A stretch of 40,891 nt of DNA from Gemmatimonadota bacterium (GCA_025937815.1 JAICQP010000006.1:1-40891), one strand, 5' to 3'. Positions 7,669 through 16,987 are shown, counted from the stretch's first letter. A program made the numbers and translations. Notes: generated by a model not told the origin, from the sequence alone.

Positions 7669-8735
7669 CTGACTGGACAGGAATTGGCATCTCGCTTCTC
7701 AAGGCGTTTCTCGTCTTCTTCGGGGTCGTGAACGTGGTGCCGATCCTGGTCTGGGCGGAGCGGCGGGGGAGCGCCTTCATCCAGCACCGGCTGGGGCCCA
7801 ACCGCGTCAACATCGCGGGCATCACGCTCTTCGGCCTCGTCCAGCCGCTCGCCGACGTCGTCAAGTTCATCTGGAAGGAGGACTACGTCCCGTCGCACGC
7901 CAACCGGGCGTTCTATGTCCTCGCCCCCGTGATGCTCCTCATCCCCGCGGCGATGACGTTCGCGGTGATTCCGTTCGCGGACGACCTCGTGATCGCCGGC
8001 CGCACGATCAAGATGCAGGTGGCCGATCTGAACGTCGGCATCCTCTACGTCTTCGCGCTGACGTCGCTGGCCGTGTACGGCATCGTCCTGGCGGGCTGGT
8101 CGTCGAACAACAAGTACTCGCTGCTCGGCGCGATCCGCTCTAGCGCGCAGATGATCAGCTACGAGCTGGCTCTCGGGTTGTCCGTGGTGGGGATCCTGAT
8201 GATCTACGCGTCGGTGCAGCTGGACGACATCGTGCGGGGCCAGGGAGAGCTGTTGTTCGGGATCCTGCCGAAGTGGGGAGTCGTCACCCAGCCGGTCGCC
8301 TTCTTCCTGTTCCTGGCGGCTATCTTCGCGGAGTCGAACCGGCTGCCGTTCGATCTCCCGGAGGCGGAGAACGAGCTCGTCGTCGGCTATCACACGGAAT
8401 ACTCGGCGATGAAGTTCGCGATCTTCTTCATGGCCGAGTACATGGCGATGGTGACGGGAGCCATGCTGATCGTGACGCTTTTCTTCGGCGGCTGGCAGAT
8501 CCCGTGGGTCGAGAGCGCCGAGCTCAAGGCAACGGTCGGAGAGATACCGGCGTTCCTGCTCCAGCTGGGCGCCTTCTCCGCCAAGGTGCTCTTCTTCCTG
8601 TGGCTCTTCATCTGGGTGCGCTGGACGCTTCCGCGGTTCCGTTACGATCAGCTGATGCGGCTCGGCTGGAAGGCGATCCTGCCGCTCGCGCTCGCCAACC
8701 TTTTTGTGACCGGCATAGTCCTCTACTTCACTTAG
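7665..8735 (+). CDS. nuoH: NADH-quinone oxidoreductase subunit H (ND1)
   Basis: Membrane subunit that forms the quinone entry channel with NuoB and NuoD. It has 356 residues and about eight membrane helices. Signature motifs are present: A-E-R-R-G-S-A-F-I-Q-H-R-L-G-P-N-R-V near residues 31-48, G-L-V-Q-P-L-A-D-V-V-K-F at 57-68, and the Glu-rich loop A-E-S-N-R-L-P-F-D-L-P-E-A-E-N-E-L that links the quinone site to the proton channels. The GTG at 7665 was chosen because it sits 14 bases after the nuoG stop with GGAGCGAG in front; the frame is open further upstream, but only inside nuoG. Confidence 0.96.
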   Translation: MTDWTGIGISLLKAFLVFFGVVNVVPILVWAERRGSAFIQHRLGPNRVNIAGITLFGLVQPLADVVKFIWKEDYVPSHANRAFYVLAPVMLLIPAAMTFAVIPFADDLVIAGRTIKMQVADLNVGILYVFALTSLAVYGIVLAGWSSNNKYSLLGAIRSSAQMISYELALGLSVVGILMIYASVQLDDIVRGQGELLFGILPKWGVVTQPVAFFLFLAAIFAESNRLPFDLPEAENELVVGYHTEYSAMKFAIFFMAEYMAMVTGAMLIVTLFFGGWQIPWVESAELKATVGEIPAFLLQLGAFSAKVLFFLWLFIWVRWTLPRFRYDQLMRLGWKAILPLALANLFVTGIVLYFT

Positions 8736-8776
8736 ATCGAGCCATTCTCAACCACGTGAGCGCATAGAGGGATCCG

Positions 8777-9370
8777 ATGCCCATCGATCCGAGCCAGGTA
8801 AAGGTCCTGCGGGCCGACGAGATCATCCGCGCGAGGGAAGACACGCGGGCCTGGTGGAAGCGCCTCTATCTGCCGGCCATCGCGATGGGCCTCGGGGTCA
8901 CGATCCGGAACATGGTGAGGAATCTCCTGAACCCGGGGGGACTACCCACCATACGCTACCCGGAGGAGCGTCGGGACTATGGCCACCGGTTCCGTGGGCG
9001 GCACTATCTCAAGAAGCGGCCCAGCGGCGAGCCGCGCTGCGTGGCATGCATGATGTGCGCGACCGCCTGCCCTGCGGACTGCATCTACATAGTGGCCGGC
9101 GAGCATCCCGACCCCGCGATCGAGAAATACCCGGTGCGCTTCGACATCGACGGTCTGCGCTGCATCATGTGCGGCTACTGCGTCGACGCCTGTCCCGAGG
9201 ACGCGATCGCGATGACCAAGGAATACGAGTGGGCGAGCTACGAGCGCGAGGACTTCATCTGGGACAAGGAGTACCTCCTGAGCTGGCGTGACGAGAAAGT
9301 GGTCGACGACGGCTATCAGCCCTACGAGGGGGAGATCGACAAGTCGCGCATGTCCCGGGGAACGCTGTGA
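8777..9370 (+). CDS. nuoI: NADH-quinone oxidoreductase subunit I (23 kDa, 2x[4Fe-4S])
   Basis: Ferredoxin-like peripheral subunit carrying clusters N6a and N6b between NuoG and NuoB. It has 197 residues. Two C-x2-C-x2-C-x3-C motifs are present: C88, C91, C94, C98 and C129, C132, C135, C139, the last Cys of each followed by Pro. The N-terminal helix ([15 protein letters not shown]) lies on the membrane surface in known structures. The C-terminal 50 residues are rich in acidic and aromatic residues. A 41-base gap separates it from nuoH, the largest after the nuoF-nuoG gap, with AGAGGGATCC before the ATG. The stop overlaps the nuoJ GTG. Confidence 0.96.
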   Translation: MPIDPSQVKVLRADEIIRAREDTRAWWKRLYLPAIAMGLGVTIRNMVRNLLNPGGLPTIRYPEERRDYGHRFRGRHYLKKRPSGEPRCVACMMCATACPADCIYIVAGEHPDPAIEKYPVRFDIDGLRCIMCGYCVDACPEDAIAMTKEYEWASYEREDFIWDKEYLLSWRDEKVVDDGYQPYEGEIDKSRMSRGTL

Positions 9371-9882
9371 CCGGAGTGGCGATAGCGTTCTGGGTCCTGG
9401 CGGCCGTGGCGGTGCTCTGCAGCCTGCTCGTGATCACGAGCCGCAACCCGGTCGCCTCGGTGCTCTACCTGGTGGTGACGTTCTTCTGCCTCGCCGGGCT
9501 GTTCGTGACCTTGCACAGCCACTTCCTGGCCGCCATCCAGGTGATCGTCTATGCGGGCGCGATCATGGTGCTGTTCCTGTTCGTCGTCATGCTGCTCAAT
9601 CTGGGGACCCCGCAGTGGTTCGACGTCGCCACGACCCCGCTGAAGGCCGTGGCGCTCGTGCTGGGCATAGGGTTCGTGGGGGCCCTGGCGGCCGCCGGCG
9701 TGGGAGACTTCGAGCCGTCGGCTACCGGTCCCGCCGCGGGTGTGCACCCCGACGTTCTGGGATCGACCGAAGCCATCGCGACCGCGCTCTATTCCGCCTA
9801 CTACCTGCCGTTCCTGGTCACCGCGCTCCTCCTCCTGGTCGCTATGGTGGGAGCGGTAGTGCTCGCGCGGAGGGAGCGATGA
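9367..9882 (+). CDS. nuoJ: NADH-quinone oxidoreductase subunit J (ND6)
   Basis: Membrane-arm subunit, 171 residues, about five transmembrane helices. The conserved third-helix segment [21 protein letters not shown] is present; this is the helix with the pi-bulge involved in coupling. The start is a GTG overlapping the nuoI stop (GTGA), and the stop overlaps the nuoK ATG (ATGA). The loop between helices 4 and 5 is Ala/Gly/Pro-rich, as is common for the family. Confidence 0.95.
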   Translation: MTGVAIAFWVLAAVAVLCSLLVITSRNPVASVLYLVVTFFCLAGLFVTLHSHFLAAIQVIVYAGAIMVLFLFVVMLLNLGTPQWFDVATTPLKAVALVLGIGFVGALAAAGVGDFEPSATGPAAGVHPDVLGSTEAIATALYSAYYLPFLVTALLLLVAMVGAVVLARRER

Positions 9883-10187
9883 GCGAGGTCGGCGTCGGCC
9901 ACTACCTGACGCTGAGCGCCATCCTCTTCACGATCGGTGCGATCGGCGTTCTGACGCGCAAGAACGCGATCATCGTGTTCATGGCCATCGAGATCATGCT
10001 GAACGCGGCCAATCTGGCGTTCGTGACATTCGCCATGTCGATCGGCGACCTCGGGGGTCTGGTCATGGTCCTGTTCGTGATCGCCGTGGCGGCCGCGGAG
10101 GCCGCGGTCGGGCTGGCAATCATCGTGGCCATGTACCGCCATCGCGAGACGGTCAACGTCGAGGCCTTCACCGCGATGCGGGGCTGA
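9879..10187 (+). CDS. nuoK: NADH-quinone oxidoreductase subunit K (ND4L)
   Basis: Small membrane-arm subunit, 102 residues, three helices. The two buried glutamates needed for proton translocation are visible: E38 in [12 protein letters not shown] and E74 in [11 protein letters not shown]. The ATG overlaps the nuoJ stop, and the TGA overlaps the nuoL ATG by one base. An AGGGAGCG sequence lies just before the start. Confidence 0.96.
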   Translation: MSEVGVGHYLTLSAILFTIGAIGVLTRKNAIIVFMAIEIMLNAANLAFVTFAMSIGDLGGLVMVLFVIAVAAAEAAVGLAIIVAMYRHRETVNVEAFTAMRG

Positions 10188-12145
10188 TGGCCGCCAACTG
10201 GATCTGGCTCGTGCCGGCTCTCCCGCTGGCCGGTGTCCTGGTGAACGGACTGCTGGGACGGCGGATAGGGAAGGGCGGCGTGTCGGTGATCGGCCCCGGT
10301 ATGGTCGGAGCGGCGTTCGCCGTCTCGCTCTGGCTGTTCCTCGATCTCGCCGCCCGGGCGCCGGAGGCGCGGACCCTGAGCCAGAACGTCTACACCTGGA
10401 TCTCGGCGGGCGACTTCCGGGCCTCGGTCGCGTTCCTCGTCGACCCGCTGTCGGCCACGCTCATGCTCGTCGTCACCGGGGTCGGATTCCTGATCCACGT
10501 CTACAGCGTCGGCTACATGCACGACGAGGACCGGCGCGGGTTCGCCCGCTACTTCACGTATCTGAACCTGTTCACGTTCGCGATGCTGGTTCTCGTCATG
10601 GCGGACAACTTCCTGCTTCTGTTCGTCGGCTGGGAGGGCGTGGGGCTCTGCAGCTATCTGCTGATCGGGTTCTGGTTCAAGGACCGGGCGAACGCCACGG
10701 CGGGCAAGAAGGCGTTCATCGTCAACCGCATCGGCGACTTCGGCTTTCTGCTCGGCATCTTCCTGATGTTCGGCGCGTTCGGGTCGGTCGCTTTCGCGGA
10801 CGTGCTCCCGTCGGCCGCCACCGTGCTCGATGCCGGCGGACCGCTGGCGTTCTGGATCTGCCTGTTCCTGTTCGTCGGCGCGGTGGGCAAGAGCGCGCAG
10901 ATCCCGCTCTACGTGTGGCTTCCGGACGCGATGGCCGGTCCGACGCCGGTATCGGCTCTGATCCATGCCGCCACCATGGTGACCGCTGGCGTGTACATGG
11001 TGGCCCGCTCCCATGCGCTCTACGACATGGCGCCGGCCGTGCTGGCGATCGTAGCCGGCATCGGGGCCGCTACCGCGCTCTACGCCGCTACGATCGGCCT
11101 CGTCCAGACCGACATCAAGAAGGTCCTGGCGTACTCCACGATCAGCCAGCTGGGCTACATGTTCCTCGGCGTGGGCGTGGCGGCGTACGCCGCGGGGATC
11201 TTCCATCTGGTGACCCACGCGTTCTTCAAAGCGCTCCTGTTCCTCGGCGCGGGAAGCGTGATCCATGCGCTTCACGGCGAGCAGGACATGCGCCGGATGG
11301 GCGGCCTCAAGCGAGCCCTTCCCGTGACCTACTGGACGATGCTGGCGGCAACGCTGGCGATCGCGGGGATTCCACCCCTCGCCGGGTTCTTCTCCAAGGA
11401 CGAGATCCTCTGGCGGACCTGGGACGCCGGGCACCCGGTGCTGTGGGCGATCGGGCTCGCGACGGCCGGCCTCACGGCGCTCTACATGTTCCGGCTCTTC
11501 TTCCTGACGTTCCACGGATCGTTCCGTGGCACCGGCGAGCAGCGGCAGCACCTGCACGAGTCGCCGCCCAGCATGACCATTCCGCTGACCGTGCTCGGCG
11601 CGCTATCGGTGGTCGGCGGCTGGATCGGCATCCCGCCGGCGATCGGACAAACGCTGGGCGGCGTGCCGAACGCGATCGAGTCCTGGCTGGCGCCCGTCTT
11701 CGCGGACGCGCACGCCGAAGGCGCCGCGCATGCCGCCGGGGAAGCGCATGCCATTCCGCCGATGGAGTACGCGCTCATGGCCGCCTCGATCGCCGTGGCT
11801 CTCCTGGGGATCCTCGCGGCGCGGTACCTGTGGCTGACGCGGCCCGAGCTGCCCGTGCGGATCGGCCTGCAATTCCGGGTGGCGGCCACGGTCCTCTCGA
11901 ACAAGTACTACGTGGATGAGCTCTACGACGCGATCGTGGTCAGGCCTTACAACGCACTCTCCCACTTCGCATGGCGCGTGATCGACGAGGGACTGATCGA
12001 CGGCCTCGTGGTCGGCGGGACGGGCGCGGTTGTGAGATGGCAGAGCCGGGTTTCCAGCGCCTGGCAGTCGGGCGCCATACCCACCTACGTGACGGTCTTC
12101 TTCGGCGGCGTGGTGGCGATCCTCGTCTACTACCTGTTCGGGTGA
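10187..12145 (+). CDS. nuoL: NADH-quinone oxidoreductase subunit L (ND5)
   Basis: Distal antiporter-like proton-pumping subunit, 652 residues with about 16 membrane helices plus the long lateral helix at the C-terminus. E150 (F-V-G-W-E-G-V-G-L-C-S-Y-L-L-I) and K235 (G-A-V-G-K-S-A-Q-I-P-L-Y-V-W-L-P-D-A-M) match the key Glu and Lys of the first half-channel. H-A-A-T-M-V-T-A-G-V-Y follows at about 260-270. An Ala/His-rich linker (from D-A-H-A-E-G-A-A-H) precedes the last helices. The start overlaps nuoK and leaves four bases to nuoM. Confidence 0.96.
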   Translation: MAANWIWLVPALPLAGVLVNGLLGRRIGKGGVSVIGPGMVGAAFAVSLWLFLDLAARAPEARTLSQNVYTWISAGDFRASVAFLVDPLSATLMLVVTGVGFLIHVYSVGYMHDEDRRGFARYFTYLNLFTFAMLVLVMADNFLLLFVGWEGVGLCSYLLIGFWFKDRANATAGKKAFIVNRIGDFGFLLGIFLMFGAFGSVAFADVLPSAATVLDAGGPLAFWICLFLFVGAVGKSAQIPLYVWLPDAMAGPTPVSALIHAATMVTAGVYMVARSHALYDMAPAVLAIVAGIGAATALYAATIGLVQTDIKKVLAYSTISQLGYMFLGVGVAAYAAGIFHLVTHAFFKALLFLGAGSVIHALHGEQDMRRMGGLKRALPVTYWTMLAATLAIAGIPPLAGFFSKDEILWRTWDAGHPVLWAIGLATAGLTALYMFRLFFLTFHGSFRGTGEQRQHLHESPPSMTIPLTVLGALSVVGGWIGIPPAIGQTLGGVPNAIESWLAPVFADAHAEGAAHAAGEAHAIPPMEYALMAASIAVALLGILAARYLWLTRPELPVRIGLQFRVAATVLSNKYYVDELYDAIVVRPYNALSHFAWRVIDEGLIDGLVVGGTGAVVRWQSRVSSAWQSGAIPTYVTVFFGGVVAILVYYLFG

Positions 12146-12149
12146 CGCC

Positions 12150-13721
12150 ATGGCCTTCTACCTGACCACGATCCTGTTCTTCCCGATCCTGGGCGCGGTG
12201 ATGCTCGCGGGCATTCCGGGAAGGAACCGCGCGGCGATCCGGCAGGCGACACTCGCCATTGCGGTGATTCACTTCCTGATCGCGCTGCCCCTGTGGTGGC
12301 TCTACGCACCCGGCGGGGCGGACTATCAGTTCGTCGAACACGTGCCGTGGATCGACTCGCTCGGCGTGGAGTACCACCTCGGGGTCGACGGCGTGAGCGT
12401 ACTGCTCACGCTCCTGACTGTCCTTCTCACCCCGCTCGCGGTGCTCGGCTCCTGGCGCTACATCGATCACCACGTCAAGGAATTCCACATTCTGCTCCTC
12501 GTCCTGACCACCGGCATGCTGGGTGTTTTCTTTGCGCTCGACCTGTTCGTCTTCTACGTGTTCTGGGAGCTGATGCTGGTGCCGATGTACTTCCTGATCG
12601 GCGTGTGGGGAGGAGAGCAGCGCGTGTACGCCGCCGTGAAGTTCTTCCTCTACACGTTCCTCGGAGGGGTCCTGATGCTGGTAGGCATCCTGGCGCTCTA
12701 TTTCCATCACCAGGGAGTGACGGGCGTCTACACCACGTCGCTGGCCGATCTGATGGCGATACCCGTGCCGGGCGAGCTCCAGCTCGCGCTCTTCCTGGCG
12801 TTCGCGATCGCGTTCGCCATCAAGGTTCCGATGTTCCCGTTCCACACCTGGCTGCCCGACGCCCACGTCCAGGCGCCGGCGGCGGGCAGCGTGATCCTGG
12901 CCGCGGTGCTGCTGAAGATGGGGACCTACGGCTTCTACCGGTTCGCGATGCCGCTGTTTCCCGAGGCCGCACGCCAGGCCCTTCCCTGGATCGCGGGGCT
13001 GGCGGTCGTGGGGGTGATCTACGGGGCGATGGTCGCGCTCGTCCAGCCCAACGTGAAGAAGCTCGTCGCCTACTCGTCGGTGAGTCACCTCGGATTCGTC
13101 ATGCTGGGTCTGTTCGCGCTCAACGTGACGGGCGTGCAGGGGTCCGTAATTCAGATGATCAACCACGGGATCTCCACCGGGGCCCTGTTCTTCATCTGCG
13201 GGATGCTCTACGAGCGCCGACACACCTACGAGATCGCGCAGTTCGGCGGCCTGTCAACGGTCATGCCCGTGTTCGCGGTGCTGTTCATGATCGTAACGCT
13301 CTCGTCGATCGGCCTTCCGGGGCTGAACGGCTTCGTGGGGGAGTTCCTGATCCTGGTCGGGATGTTCCAGAACCACCCCTGGATGACCGGGATCGCGACC
13401 GCCGGCGTCATCCTGGCGGCGTACTACATGCTCCGCATGTTCCAGAGCGTGATGTTCGGGGACGTCGAGATCGAGGCGAACCGCAAGCTGCCGGACCTCT
13501 CGGGGAGAGAGGTGGCGGTGCTGTTGCCGCTGGTCGCGCTGATCGTGTGGATCGGCGTGTATCCCGCCCCGTTCCTGTCCCGCACGGAGCCGTCGGTGGA
13601 CCGCTTCGTCGAGCGCGTGACACGGACCGCGGGGACGCAGCCGGCTGAGGTCGCCGAGCTCGACGCGGACGAGGCCGAACCGCCCGAGGCGGTACCGGCC
13701 GGCCTCGAGGGCCGCCCATGA
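12150..13721 (+). CDS. nuoM: NADH-quinone oxidoreductase subunit M (ND4)
   Basis: Middle antiporter-like pumping subunit, 523 residues, about 14 helices. E140 (F-W-E-L-M-L-V-P-M-Y-F-L-I-G), K225 (A-I-K-V-P-M-F-P-F-H-T-W-L-P-D-A-H) and K256 (L-L-K-M-G-T-Y-G) are the functional charged residues of the family. The C-terminal 30 residues form an acidic tail (A-E-L-D-A-D-E-A-E-P-P-E-A) that is not part of the core fold. The ATG lies four bases after the nuoL stop. Confidence 0.96.
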   Translation: MAFYLTTILFFPILGAVMLAGIPGRNRAAIRQATLAIAVIHFLIALPLWWLYAPGGADYQFVEHVPWIDSLGVEYHLGVDGVSVLLTLLTVLLTPLAVLGSWRYIDHHVKEFHILLLVLTTGMLGVFFALDLFVFYVFWELMLVPMYFLIGVWGGEQRVYAAVKFFLYTFLGGVLMLVGILALYFHHQGVTGVYTTSLADLMAIPVPGELQLALFLAFAIAFAIKVPMFPFHTWLPDAHVQAPAAGSVILAAVLLKMGTYGFYRFAMPLFPEAARQALPWIAGLAVVGVIYGAMVALVQPNVKKLVAYSSVSHLGFVMLGLFALNVTGVQGSVIQMINHGISTGALFFICGMLYERRHTYEIAQFGGLSTVMPVFAVLFMIVTLSSIGLPGLNGFVGEFLILVGMFQNHPWMTGIATAGVILAAYYMLRMFQSVMFGDVEIEANRKLPDLSGREVAVLLPLVALIVWIGVYPAPFLSRTEPSVDRFVERVTRTAGTQPAEVAELDADEAEPPEAVPAGLEGRP

Positions 13722-13734
13722 CCGGGGGGGCGGC

Positions 13735-15264
13735 GTGAACCCGGAGATCCAGGAGCTGCTGGTCGCCTACCGCGTGGTGCGGCCGGCGCTGTTTCCGGTC
13801 CTGCCGGCAGCGGTCCTGACGCTGTTCGGCCTCCTCGCGCTCCTCGTCGACGTCTTCGAGCTGGGCCGCACCCGCGGGCCTGCCGAGGGCGAGACGGGCA
13901 CGCCGATCATGGCCCCCTATCTGGCGCTGATCGGCACGGCGCTCGCGTTGGGATGCGTCGGCTGGCAGGCCGCCCGACTCGAAACCGCCGGCGGGCCGTA
14001 CTTCAGCGGCATGGTCGTCCTGGACGGTTTCGGGGTCTTCCTGTCGGGCGTCGTACTGGCCGGAACGCTCCTCACGCTCCTCCTCACGATCGGGTATTGC
14101 CGGCGACACGACATCCACCTGGCCGAGTACTACCACCTGATTCTCATGGCCGCCGCGGGAATGCTGATCATGGTGCTGGCGGGCAACCTGATCACGATCT
14201 TCGTGGGACTCGAGCTGATGTCGGTCGGCGTGTACGTGCTGACGGGCTTCCGCCGCACCCGGCTGCGGTCGGTAGAGGGGGCGCTCAAGTACTTCGTCCT
14301 GGGAGCGTTCTCGACCGGGTTCTTTCTGTACGGGATGGCGCTCGTGTACGGCGCCGCCGGCACCTTCGACCTGGCCGGCATCCGGGATGCCGTATCGGTC
14401 CCGCCCGCGAGCCCCGTGCTGCTGGCCGGGGTCGCGCTCCTCATCGTGGGATTCGGCTTCAAGGTCGCGCTGGTCCCTTTCCACATGTGGTCCCCGGACG
14501 TGTACCAGGGGGCGCCGGCGCCGGTGACCGCGTTCATGGCCACCGGTGTGAAGACGGCGGGCTTCGCGGCGTTCGTGCGCGTCTTCATGAGCACGTTCGA
14601 CGGGCTGGCGGACCAGTGGATTCCTGTGCTTTGGGCGCTCGCGGTGCTGACGATGGTCGTCGGCAACGTCGCGGCCATCCGACAGGACGACATCAAGCGC
14701 ATGCTGGCGTACTCTTCGATCGCGCACGCCGGATACCTGCTGGTGGCGCTGATCGCGCACAGCGACATCGGGACGGCCGCATTCCTCTACTACATGGCGG
14801 CCTACACGCTGATGACGATGGGGGCCTTCGGGATCGTCATCGTGCTGGGGGAGAAGGGCACCGAGAACACCTCGATCGAGCGCGACTACGCCGGGATCGC
14901 GTGGCGGCACCCTCTCCTCGCCGCGGCGATGGCGCTCTTCATGTTCAGCCTGACCGGGATCCCGCCGACGGCGGGCTTCGTCGGGAAGTTCGCGATCCTG
15001 TCCGCCGCGGTGAACTCGGGCCACGTCCCGCTGGCGGTCCTGCTCGTCCTGACCTCCGTGATATCCGCCTACTACTACCTCAAGGTCGTGGTCTCCATGT
15101 ACATGCGGGCCTCGGAGCGAGAGCCGATCCGATCGCAGGTTCCGGCGATGGCCGCGATCGCGCTGCTGATCGCTGTCGTGGGAGTGCTGGGCCTGGGGAT
15201 CTTTCCCGGACAGTGGGTCGAGATGGCGCGCGCGTCCGTGGTCGCGGTGACGGGCCTGCCGTGA
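13735..15264 (+). CDS. nuoN: NADH-quinone oxidoreductase subunit N (ND2)
   Basis: Third antiporter-like subunit, 509 residues, 14 or so helices. E160 lies in F-V-G-L-E-L-M-S-V-G-V-Y-V-L, and K243 in G-F-K-V-A-L-V-P-F-H-M-W-S-P-D-V-Y-Q-G-A-P, the NuoN signature. The start is a GTG after a G-rich sequence (GGGGGGGCGGC). It is the last gene of the operon; a small lipoprotein gene begins 19 bases downstream. Confidence 0.96.
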   Translation: MNPEIQELLVAYRVVRPALFPVLPAAVLTLFGLLALLVDVFELGRTRGPAEGETGTPIMAPYLALIGTALALGCVGWQAARLETAGGPYFSGMVVLDGFGVFLSGVVLAGTLLTLLLTIGYCRRHDIHLAEYYHLILMAAAGMLIMVLAGNLITIFVGLELMSVGVYVLTGFRRTRLRSVEGALKYFVLGAFSTGFFLYGMALVYGAAGTFDLAGIRDAVSVPPASPVLLAGVALLIVGFGFKVALVPFHMWSPDVYQGAPAPVTAFMATGVKTAGFAAFVRVFMSTFDGLADQWIPVLWALAVLTMVVGNVAAIRQDDIKRMLAYSSIAHAGYLLVALIAHSDIGTAAFLYYMAAYTLMTMGAFGIVIVLGEKGTENTSIERDYAGIAWRHPLLAAAMALFMFSLTGIPPTAGFVGKFAILSAAVNSGHVPLAVLLVLTSVISAYYYLKVVVSMYMRASEREPIRSQVPAMAAIALLIAVVGVLGLGIFPGQWVEMARASVVAVTGLP

Positions 15265-15275
15265 ATGGGTATCCT
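15247..15275 (+). promoter_or_regulatory. Possible promoter for the small lipoprotein gene
   Basis: GTGACG (15247-15252) and TATCCT (15270-15275) are separated by 17 bases, inside the nuoN end and the short gap. The GTG start at 15284 lies eight bases after the -10-like box, the same distance as in the nuo promoter, and has no ribosome site. The -35 match is only partial, so this is tentative; read-through from nuo is equally possible. Confidence 0.3.
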
Positions 15276-15283
15276 GGCCTTCC

Positions 15284-15847
15284 GTGATCCTCCTCTCCTG
15301 GCCTCTCCGGACGATCCTCGCGATCGCTCCCGCCCTCGTGGCCGCGTGCGGAACGGAGGTTCCCCCCGATCGGCCAGGGGCGGTCGCGGCTGCGCGCTCG
15401 CCCGTGCAGATCGCCCACTTTCCGCTGAGCGAGAACCGGGTGCCGGCGGGGGCGGATGCGGTCTTCGATCCGGACGTGTCCCAGGATGGTGGGGGGAGCC
15501 TCAGGGTCCTGACGGGGGAGGAGGGCGGCCGGCTGCGGCTCTACCGGCTCGACGACGTCGGCCCCGTCGAAGGTTCCCTCCTCTACACGGGATTCCTGAA
15601 GAGCCAGGACCTCAGGGGAACGGCCTTCCTCGAGCTGTGGTGCCATCCCCCCGAAGGGAACCCGGCGTTCGTCCGGGGCGTTCCCACCCGGGTAGCCGGC
15701 ACTTCGGACTGGAAGCCGCAGGAGCTTTCCTTCAGCCGCCCCGAGACCTGCCACGATCCTGTTTCCGTAGAGCTCAATGTGGTCATCCATGGCGCTGGAA
15801 CGGTCTGGATCGACAACCTCCGACTTTGGGACGTGGCTGTGGAATGA
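15284..15847 (+). CDS. Small lipoprotein with beta-sandwich-like domain
   Basis: A 187-residue predicted lipoprotein. A hydrophobic signal ends in a lipobox-like L-V-A-A-C with C22 as the lipidation site. The mature part shows a jelly-roll, carbohydrate-binding-module-like pattern: a strand-rich region (Y-T-G-F-L-K-S-Q-D-L-R-G-T-A-F-L-E-L-W), then T-S-D-W-K-P-Q-E-L-S-F, and a last strand G-A-G-T-V-W-I-D-N-L-R-L. The ending G-x-V-W-I-D-N-x-x-L is common in galactose-binding-like domains. No catalytic motif is visible. The GTG at 15284 is the only start that keeps the signal intact. It sits between nuoN and a diguanylate cyclase on the same strand. Function is unknown. Confidence 0.75.
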   Translation: MILLSWPLRTILAIAPALVAACGTEVPPDRPGAVAAARSPVQIAHFPLSENRVPAGADAVFDPDVSQDGGGSLRVLTGEEGGRLRLYRLDDVGPVEGSLLYTGFLKSQDLRGTAFLELWCHPPEGNPAFVRGVPTRVAGTSDWKPQELSFSRPETCHDPVSVELNVVIHGAGTVWIDNLRLWDVAVE

Positions 15848-15868
15848 TTGTTGCACAAGCACGTCGGA

Positions 15869-15897
15869 CGGGCGGTCTTCGGTGATTTTACCGCCCG
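15869..15897 (+). terminator. Stem-loop after the lipoprotein gene
   Basis: CGGGCGGT (15869-15876) and ACCGCCCG (15890-15897) form a perfect 8-bp stem around a 13-base loop, followed by ATTTCCC. It lies between the lipoprotein stop and the diguanylate cyclase start. The T-rich stretch is in the loop rather than after the stem, so it is only a weak terminator candidate. Confidence 0.3.
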
Positions 15898-15941
15898 ATT
15901 TCCCGCAGTTTCCCCAGGCCTTCTGCGAGGAGCCCTTAGGG

Positions 15942-16979
15942 GTGAGCATCGAAGTGACCGAGACACCCAGCCGAGCGGACCGATTTCAGGCACTGTGCGA
16001 GCTCAGCCAGGAGATGGCCCTCGTCGAGGACGAGTGGTCGATCTACCGCGTCGTCCTCGAAGTCGCCCGCAAGGTCCTCGATTTCTTCAACTGCGCCATC
16101 CTGCTGGTCGACGAGCAGACGCGGGAGCTCGTCATCGTCGACGAGCACGGCTACCCGGCCGGCACGCGCGGAATGCGGATCGCGCTCACCGGCGAGCGCG
16201 GCATCTCCCGCTGGGTGGCGGTAAACGGGGAAGCTCTGTACGTGCCGGACGTCCGGCAGGACGAGCGCTACGTGTCGGGCGTTCCGCAAGCCCGCAGCGA
16301 GCTCGCGGTTCCGATCAAGATCCGCGATCGCGTCCTCGGGGTCCTCAACGTCGAGAGCGACAAGGTCGACGCCTTCGACCAGGACGAGGCCCTTCTCCTG
16401 CAAGCGCTCGCCAGCCAGCTGGCGGTGGCGCTGGAACTGAATCGGGCACGGGCCGAGCTGGACCGTCTGACGATCACCGATCCCTTGACCGGCGTCTACA
16501 ATCGCCGGTACCTGGACCGCGTGCTCCCGACCGAGCAGGACAGAGCGGAGAGGTTCGACCGGCCGTTCGCGCTCATGATGCTCGACCTCGACGACTTCAA
16601 GACCGTCAACGACCGCTATGGCCACCGCCAGGGAGACCAGATCCTGGTCGCTTTCGCGCAGGCGCTCCAGCGAAACGTGCGCTCCATCGACGCGGTCGTG
16701 CGCTACGGCGGCGACGAGTTCCTGGTCGTGCTGCTGGAGACCGACGCCGAGGGCGCGGGGAAGGCATGCGAGCGGATCAGGATGCGCGTGGTCGAGGCGC
16801 TCGAGCGCTCGCCGGCCGTGCCGGAAGACGCGAAGATCGGGGTTTCCGTCGGGCTGGCCGTCCGCAATCCCGGCGAGAACGTGGACGAGAAGCTCGCCGA
16901 AGCCGATCACCGCATGTACTCCGAGAAGCGCCGGACGGACGAGTCGCGGGATCTGAAGGACCTGGCCCAGGTGCGTTGA
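15942..16979 (+). CDS. GAF-GGDEF diguanylate cyclase
   Basis: Predicted cytoplasmic enzyme making cyclic di-GMP from two GTP. It has 345 residues from the GTG at 15942; the frame is open upstream but would overlap the lipoprotein gene. A GAF sensor domain spans about 25-165 (F-N-C-A-I-L-L-V-D through L-G-V-L-N-V-E-S-D), and the GGDEF domain about 175-335. The active site G-G-D-E-F is intact at 256-260, the substrate loop D-L-D-D-F-K is at 215-220, and the inhibitory I-site R-x-x-D (R-S-I-D, 247-250) lies five residues upstream, so feedback control by product is likely. No membrane segment. The GAF ligand is unknown. Confidence 0.93.
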   Translation: MSIEVTETPSRADRFQALCELSQEMALVEDEWSIYRVVLEVARKVLDFFNCAILLVDEQTRELVIVDEHGYPAGTRGMRIALTGERGISRWVAVNGEALYVPDVRQDERYVSGVPQARSELAVPIKIRDRVLGVLNVESDKVDAFDQDEALLLQALASQLAVALELNRARAELDRLTITDPLTGVYNRRYLDRVLPTEQDRAERFDRPFALMMLDLDDFKTVNDRYGHRQGDQILVAFAQALQRNVRSIDAVVRYGGDEFLVVLLETDAEGAGKACERIRMRVVEALERSPAVPEDAKIGVSVGLAVRNPGENVDEKLAEADHRMYSEKRRTDESRDLKDLAQVR

Positions 16980-16987
16980 GCCCCGGA

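Noticed and set aside
9902-11557. Long minus-strand frame opposite nuoK and nuoL
   Set aside because: Same antisense effect; the protein would be rich in His, Asp and Arg with no fold pattern.
13408-15024. Long minus-strand frame opposite nuoM and nuoN
   Set aside because: Antisense shadow of two conserved membrane-protein genes.
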